Assembly: GCA_964464635.1 (NCBI GenBank)
Contig: CAYXGT010000101.1
Location: 1-8,958, forward strand
DNA: 8,958 bases
Direction: 5' to 3'
DNA from: CAYLMG01 sp964464635
GTDB taxonomy: Bacteria; Planctomycetota; Phycisphaerae; Sedimentisphaerales; Anaerobacaceae
Part shown: positions 6,168 through 8,958 of the stretch, one piece after another
How positions within the stretch are numbered: position 1 is the stretch's first letter
How the letters are laid out: every line of letters starts with the position of its first letter
Notes under the pieces: model-generated
The model's input: the letters and a program-made list of their open reading frames with translations, nothing else
Database searches by the model: none
What the model was told of the DNA's origin: nothing
Program-made: the position numbers and the translations under genes

Positions 6168-8165
6168 ATGAGCAACAATAAAGACAGAAGACCAACACAA
6201 ATGCCTGAAGGCCAGCGTGGCGGCAAAAGACCGCTGGTGCCGGCATACAAGCCCAGTCCGTTCAGATGGCTGTTGATTGCAGTGTTGCTGTTCGCGGCGA
6301 TGATGACGATAAAATCGATGCTGGTTAAGCAGGTTGTCTCCTGGGATGAGTTCAAAAGTTTCGTCAAGGAAGGTCAGGTTGAAAGCGTTGTCATAAAAGA
6401 AAATGAAGTCGTAGGCAAGTTTACGCTGGAGGCTCTTGAAAAGAATGCTGAATACGAAAAACAGACTTTTGTTGTTTATTACAGCTCGGATGTGGGTGAG
6501 CAGCTTGAAAAGCTGCTGGATGAGAATTCGGTAAAAGTTGAATATGAGCCGCCGAAGACCTGGCTTATAAACCTTCTTGGGATGTTCCTGCCGATAATTA
6601 TTTTCGTGGGAATTCTGTATTTTCTTTTTGCCCGCAATCTTCGAGGCGGCGCCGGCGGGATGTTAATGAGCTTTGGACGAAGTAAGCATCGTCTGCAGAC
6701 CAAAGACAAACTCAAAGTGACATTTGAAGATGTTGCCGGCATTGATGAGGCCAAGGAAGAGGTGGCTGAAATAATCGAATTTTTGAAGAATCCGAAAAAG
6801 TTTCAGCGTCTTGGCGGCAGAATTCCAAGGGGTGTATTACTTATCGGCCCTCCCGGGTGCGGCAAAACACTGCTTGCAAAGGCCATTGCCGGCGAGGCTG
6901 ATGTTCCTTTCTTCAGCATCTCGGGAAGCGACTTTGTAGAAATGTTCGTGGGCGTAGGAGCTTCGAGAGTGCGGGATTTGTTCAAACAGGCCAAGGACAA
7001 CTCTCCCTGTATTATCTTTCTCGATGAGATAGACGCCATCGGCAGAAAACGCGGTACGAGTATTGTCGGCGGCGGGCACGATGAAAGGGAACAAACGTTA
7101 AATGCTATCCTTGTGGAGATGGACGGTTTCGAAACTAATGACCAGGTAATTGTCGTGGCGGCAACCAACAGGTCTGATATTCTCGATACTGCCCTGACAC
7201 GGCCGGGAAGATTCGACAGGCAGGTTGTTGTCCCGCTGCCCGATTTGAAAGGGAGGATGGAGATTCTCAGGGTCCACGCTAAAAAGGTTATAATGGGACC
7301 CGACTCAGACCTCGAGAAACTTGCGAGGGGTACACCTATGTTTAGCGGAGCGGACCTCGCAGCAATCATTAATGAAGCTGCCCTCGGAGCAACTATGGCA
7401 GAAAAGGAAAATGTTGAGATGGCAGACTTAGAAGAGGCTCGTGATAAGGTGCGCTGGGGCCGAGCTAAAAAGAGCAAAGTAATCGACCAGAAAGAAAGAG
7501 AGGTGACGGCTTATCACGAGGCCGGGCATACCCTTGTTCAGTCTCTGCTTGAGGATGCTGACCCTTTGCATAAGGTAAGTATCATTCCCCGCGGGCCTAT
7601 GGGTGGTGCGACTTTTGCGCTGCCTGAAAAGGACAGGACGATGTTTACGAAAAGGTATTGTATGGCTCTTATGCAGGTTTGTTTCGGCGGTCGGATTGCC
7701 GAGGAGATGTTCTGTGACGATATCTCGAGCGGTGCCCAGATGGATATCCAGCGTGCAACGGAAATTGCAAAACAGATGTTGCTGGTATGGGGTATGAGCG
7801 ACAAACTCGGTCCAATCAATTACGGCCCGGAGGCCGGCTCACGCAATATGGTGTTCGTTATGCCCGGAGAAAAAGAGTATTCTGAAAATACCGCACAGCA
7901 GATTGACGAGGAGATTAGAAGGATAACAAGGCAGGCCTACGAAAGTGCGAGGAAGCTAATCGAAGAGAACAAGGACAAAATCGACCGCATAGCAAAGGCC
8001 CTGCTGAAATATGAAACACTCGATGCTGCCGATGTGAAAACTATTCTCGAGGGCCGTGAGCTCGGTAAGCCTACTGTTGCCGACCTGTTGGCGGCTGAAA
8101 AAGAAAAAGACGAACAACAAGATGCAGAAAAGAAGGAGCCGGGAAAAAAACGCAAAAGCAGTTAG
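6168..8165 (+). CDS. ftsH: ATP-dependent zinc metalloprotease FtsH
   Basis: Membrane-bound AAA+ protease that extracts and degrades membrane and regulatory proteins. From ATG 6168 it is 665 aa. Order of parts: short charged N terminus, transmembrane segment near 33-52, periplasmic FtsH extracellular domain, second transmembrane segment near 133-155, AAA domain and peptidase domain. Visible motifs are Walker A GPPGCGKT (227-234, Cys where Thr is usual), pore loop MFVG (259-262), Walker B IIFLDEIDAIG (282-292), the second region of homology with R345 and R348 in RPGRFDR, zinc site HEAGH (450-454) and third ligand D526 in QMDIQRAT. The C-terminal tail is Lys/Glu-rich. The start is uncertain. An in-frame TTG at 6138 would add ten residues but has no ribosome binding site, whereas AGGGAGAG (6144-6151) lies 16 nt before the ATG, farther than normal, with an A-rich stretch between. 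It follows lptE by 60 bp. Confidence 0.97.
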   Translation: MSNNKDRRPTQMPEGQRGGKRPLVPAYKPSPFRWLLIAVLLFAAMMTIKSMLVKQVVSWDEFKSFVKEGQVESVVIKENEVVGKFTLEALEKNAEYEKQTFVVYYSSDVGEQLEKLLDENSVKVEYEPPKTWLINLLGMFLPIIIFVGILYFLFARNLRGGAGGMLMSFGRSKHRLQTKDKLKVTFEDVAGIDEAKEEVAEIIEFLKNPKKFQRLGGRIPRGVLLIGPPGCGKTLLAKAIAGEADVPFFSISGSDFVEMFVGVGASRVRDLFKQAKDNSPCIIFLDEIDAIGRKRGTSIVGGGHDEREQTLNAILVEMDGFETNDQVIVVAATNRSDILDTALTRPGRFDRQVVVPLPDLKGRMEILRVHAKKVIMGPDSDLEKLARGTPMFSGADLAAIINEAALGATMAEKENVEMADLEEARDKVRWGRAKKSKVIDQKEREVTAYHEAGHTLVQSLLEDADPLHKVSIIPRGPMGGATFALPEKDRTMFTKRYCMALMQVCFGGRIAEEMFCDDISSGAQMDIQRATEIAKQMLLVWGMSDKLGPINYGPEAGSRNMVFVMPGEKEYSENTAQQIDEEIRRITRQAYESARKLIEENKDKIDRIAKALLKYETLDAADVKTILEGRELGKPTVADLLAAEKEKDEQQDAEKKEPGKKRKSS

Positions 8166-8234
8166 CTTTTGCGGCTAAATTCTGTTTATCGTTCACAGAT
8201 AGTCAATAGCTGTTAATCTTTTAGAGGCCTGATA

Positions 8235-8958
8235 ATGCAAAAGGAAATTGCTATTGCTCTATTGTTGTCTCTTTGCTTATCTTTTTCGTCGCCGGCTGGT
8301 GAAATTAGAACGGATAATGTAGTTATCTCCGTCAGGTCACAATATGATTCTGTCCGTCCGGGTAGCAAGTCGGCTCTGGCTGTCGATTTCCAGCTTGCCG
8401 AGGACTGGCATTTTTATGCCACTGATGTCACCAGGCTTACATTAAAGGCGTCTTCAGGGGATTATATTGTTTTTTCAGAGCCGGTATTTCCACCATCGCA
8501 GATGTATGAGTTTGAACTTGCAGGTCAAAAGCAGCAGATACCTGTTTATAGCGATACCTTTGCCGTTTATCTGCCGTTTGAGGTGGGTGCCGTTTCTCTC
8601 GGCGCCGGCGAAAGCGTGGATGCTGAATTTGAGATCGGTATTGAAGGTGCGATGTGCTCCGGCTCGACTTGCATTATGCCGGATTTTGAGCCGCTGACAG
8701 GGGCAATAAAAGTTGCCGCTGATGCACCGATGTCCGAGCCTGCGTTCGAATTGACTGAATCCGCGTGGTCAAGGCCTGTACAGGAAAAAACTGCAGGCTG
8801 GGCGGATTACTCGGTCTGGGCAGCTCTGCCGCTGGCGTTTTTGGCCGGCTTGATCTTGAACATTATGCCCTGCGTTTTACCGGTGATACCGTTAGTTGTG
8901 TTGAATATATTTAACCGGGCAAAGAATAACAGGGCGCGGTCTATTGCAATGGGGCTTG
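8235..8958 (+). CDS. dsbD: DsbD-family thiol:disulfide interchange protein, N-terminal part, 3'-truncated by window edge
   Basis: Inner-membrane protein that carries electrons from cytosolic thioredoxin to periplasmic thiol proteins. The frame is open from ATG 8235 to the window end (241 residues). A signal peptide occupies about residues 1-21 (cleavage likely after SPA). The N-terminal DsbD-alpha domain follows, with the WHFY motif at 58-61 and a cysteine pair C141-SGST-C146, the expected periplasmic redox pair; its spacing is CX4C where E. coli DsbD has CX5C. The membrane domain begins near 194, and LAGLILNIMPCVLPVIP (203-219) is its diagnostic first helix, with C213 equivalent to the redox cysteine of that helix. 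The remaining helices and thioredoxin-like C-terminal domain are outside the window. AGAGG at 8223-8227, 7 nt upstream, gives a good start. It follows ftsH by 69 bp and is probably co-transcribed or has only a short promoter region. Confidence 0.88.
   Translation, partial: MQKEIAIALLLSLCLSFSSPAGEIRTDNVVISVRSQYDSVRPGSKSALAVDFQLAEDWHFYATDVTRLTLKASSGDYIVFSEPVFPPSQMYEFELAGQKQQIPVYSDTFAVYLPFEVGAVSLGAGESVDAEFEIGIEGAMCSGSTCIMPDFEPLTGAIKVAADAPMSEPAFELTESAWSRPVQEKTAGWADYSVWAALPLAFLAGLILNIMPCVLPVIPLVVLNIFNRAKNNRARSIAMGL

Noticed and set aside
6803..7477. Long minus-strand open frame (224 codons) inside ftsH
   Set aside because: It is the reverse complement of the strongly conserved AAA domain and has no recognisable protein features; a shadow frame.
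8162..8178. TTAGC / GCTAA hairpin at the end of ftsH as a terminator
   Set aside because: Five AT-leaning pairs overlapping the stop codon and no T-tract after it.
8192..8219. TTCACA-N16-TAATCT with extended TG as a promoter for dsbD
   Set aside because: Transcription would start near 8226, inside the ribosome binding site at 8223-8227, so it could not make a normally translated message; the -10 is also poor.
8467..8697. 76-codon plus-strand open frame inside the dsbD region
   Set aside because: Out of frame with the DsbD-type protein, whose signal peptide, cysteine pair and membrane signature occupy the other frame.

Overview
The window reads as ordinary chromosomal DNA from a diderm (Gram-negative-type) bacterium. 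It carries a lipoprotein that resembles the LPS-assembly protein LptE, a periplasmic BamD-like TPR protein and a DsbD-type electron carrier, all of which imply an outer membrane and a periplasm. It also carries RNase Y and a YmdB-type phosphodiesterase, which are absent from enterobacteria. This mixture, with the FtsH sequence details (Walker A GPPGCGKT; PRGPMGGATF in the protease domain) and a GH130 glycoside phosphorylase, fits the Planctomycetota, perhaps a Phycisphaerae-like lineage. That assignment is an inference from remembered family features and was not tested by a search.

Left part (1-1514, + strand): the 3' end of rny (RNase Y) is followed after 57 bp by a ymdB-family metallophosphoesterase. 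The two probably form one RNA/cyclic-nucleotide turnover unit. Middle left (1511-3094, - strand): a two-gene leftward operon has a GloC/YcbL-type metallo-beta-lactamase-fold hydrolase first and an EamA-family drug/metabolite transporter second. Its distal end overlaps the end of ymdB tail to tail by 4 bp. A 204-bp divergent intergenic region (3095-3298) holds two back-to-back sigma70-like promoter candidates built on an inverted repeat, one for the leftward operon and one for the rightward GH130 gene (3299-4258).

Right part (4573-8958, + strand): after a 314-bp non-coding stretch with a good TATAAT box comes a cell-envelope run. It contains a BamD-like TPR protein, an LptE-like lipoprotein joined to it by a TAATG stop/start overlap, the membrane AAA protease FtsH, and the N-terminal third or so of a DsbD-type thiol:disulfide interchange protein cut by the window edge. 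The common theme is export, assembly and quality control of envelope proteins and LPS.

I found no RNA genes, CRISPR arrays, insertion sequences, phage genes or other mobile DNA, and no sign of a new multi-gene system. The points most worth a second look are a substituted metal-ligand position in the YmdB protein, the symmetric divergent promoter, the missing lipobox in the BamD-like protein and the uncertain ftsH start.
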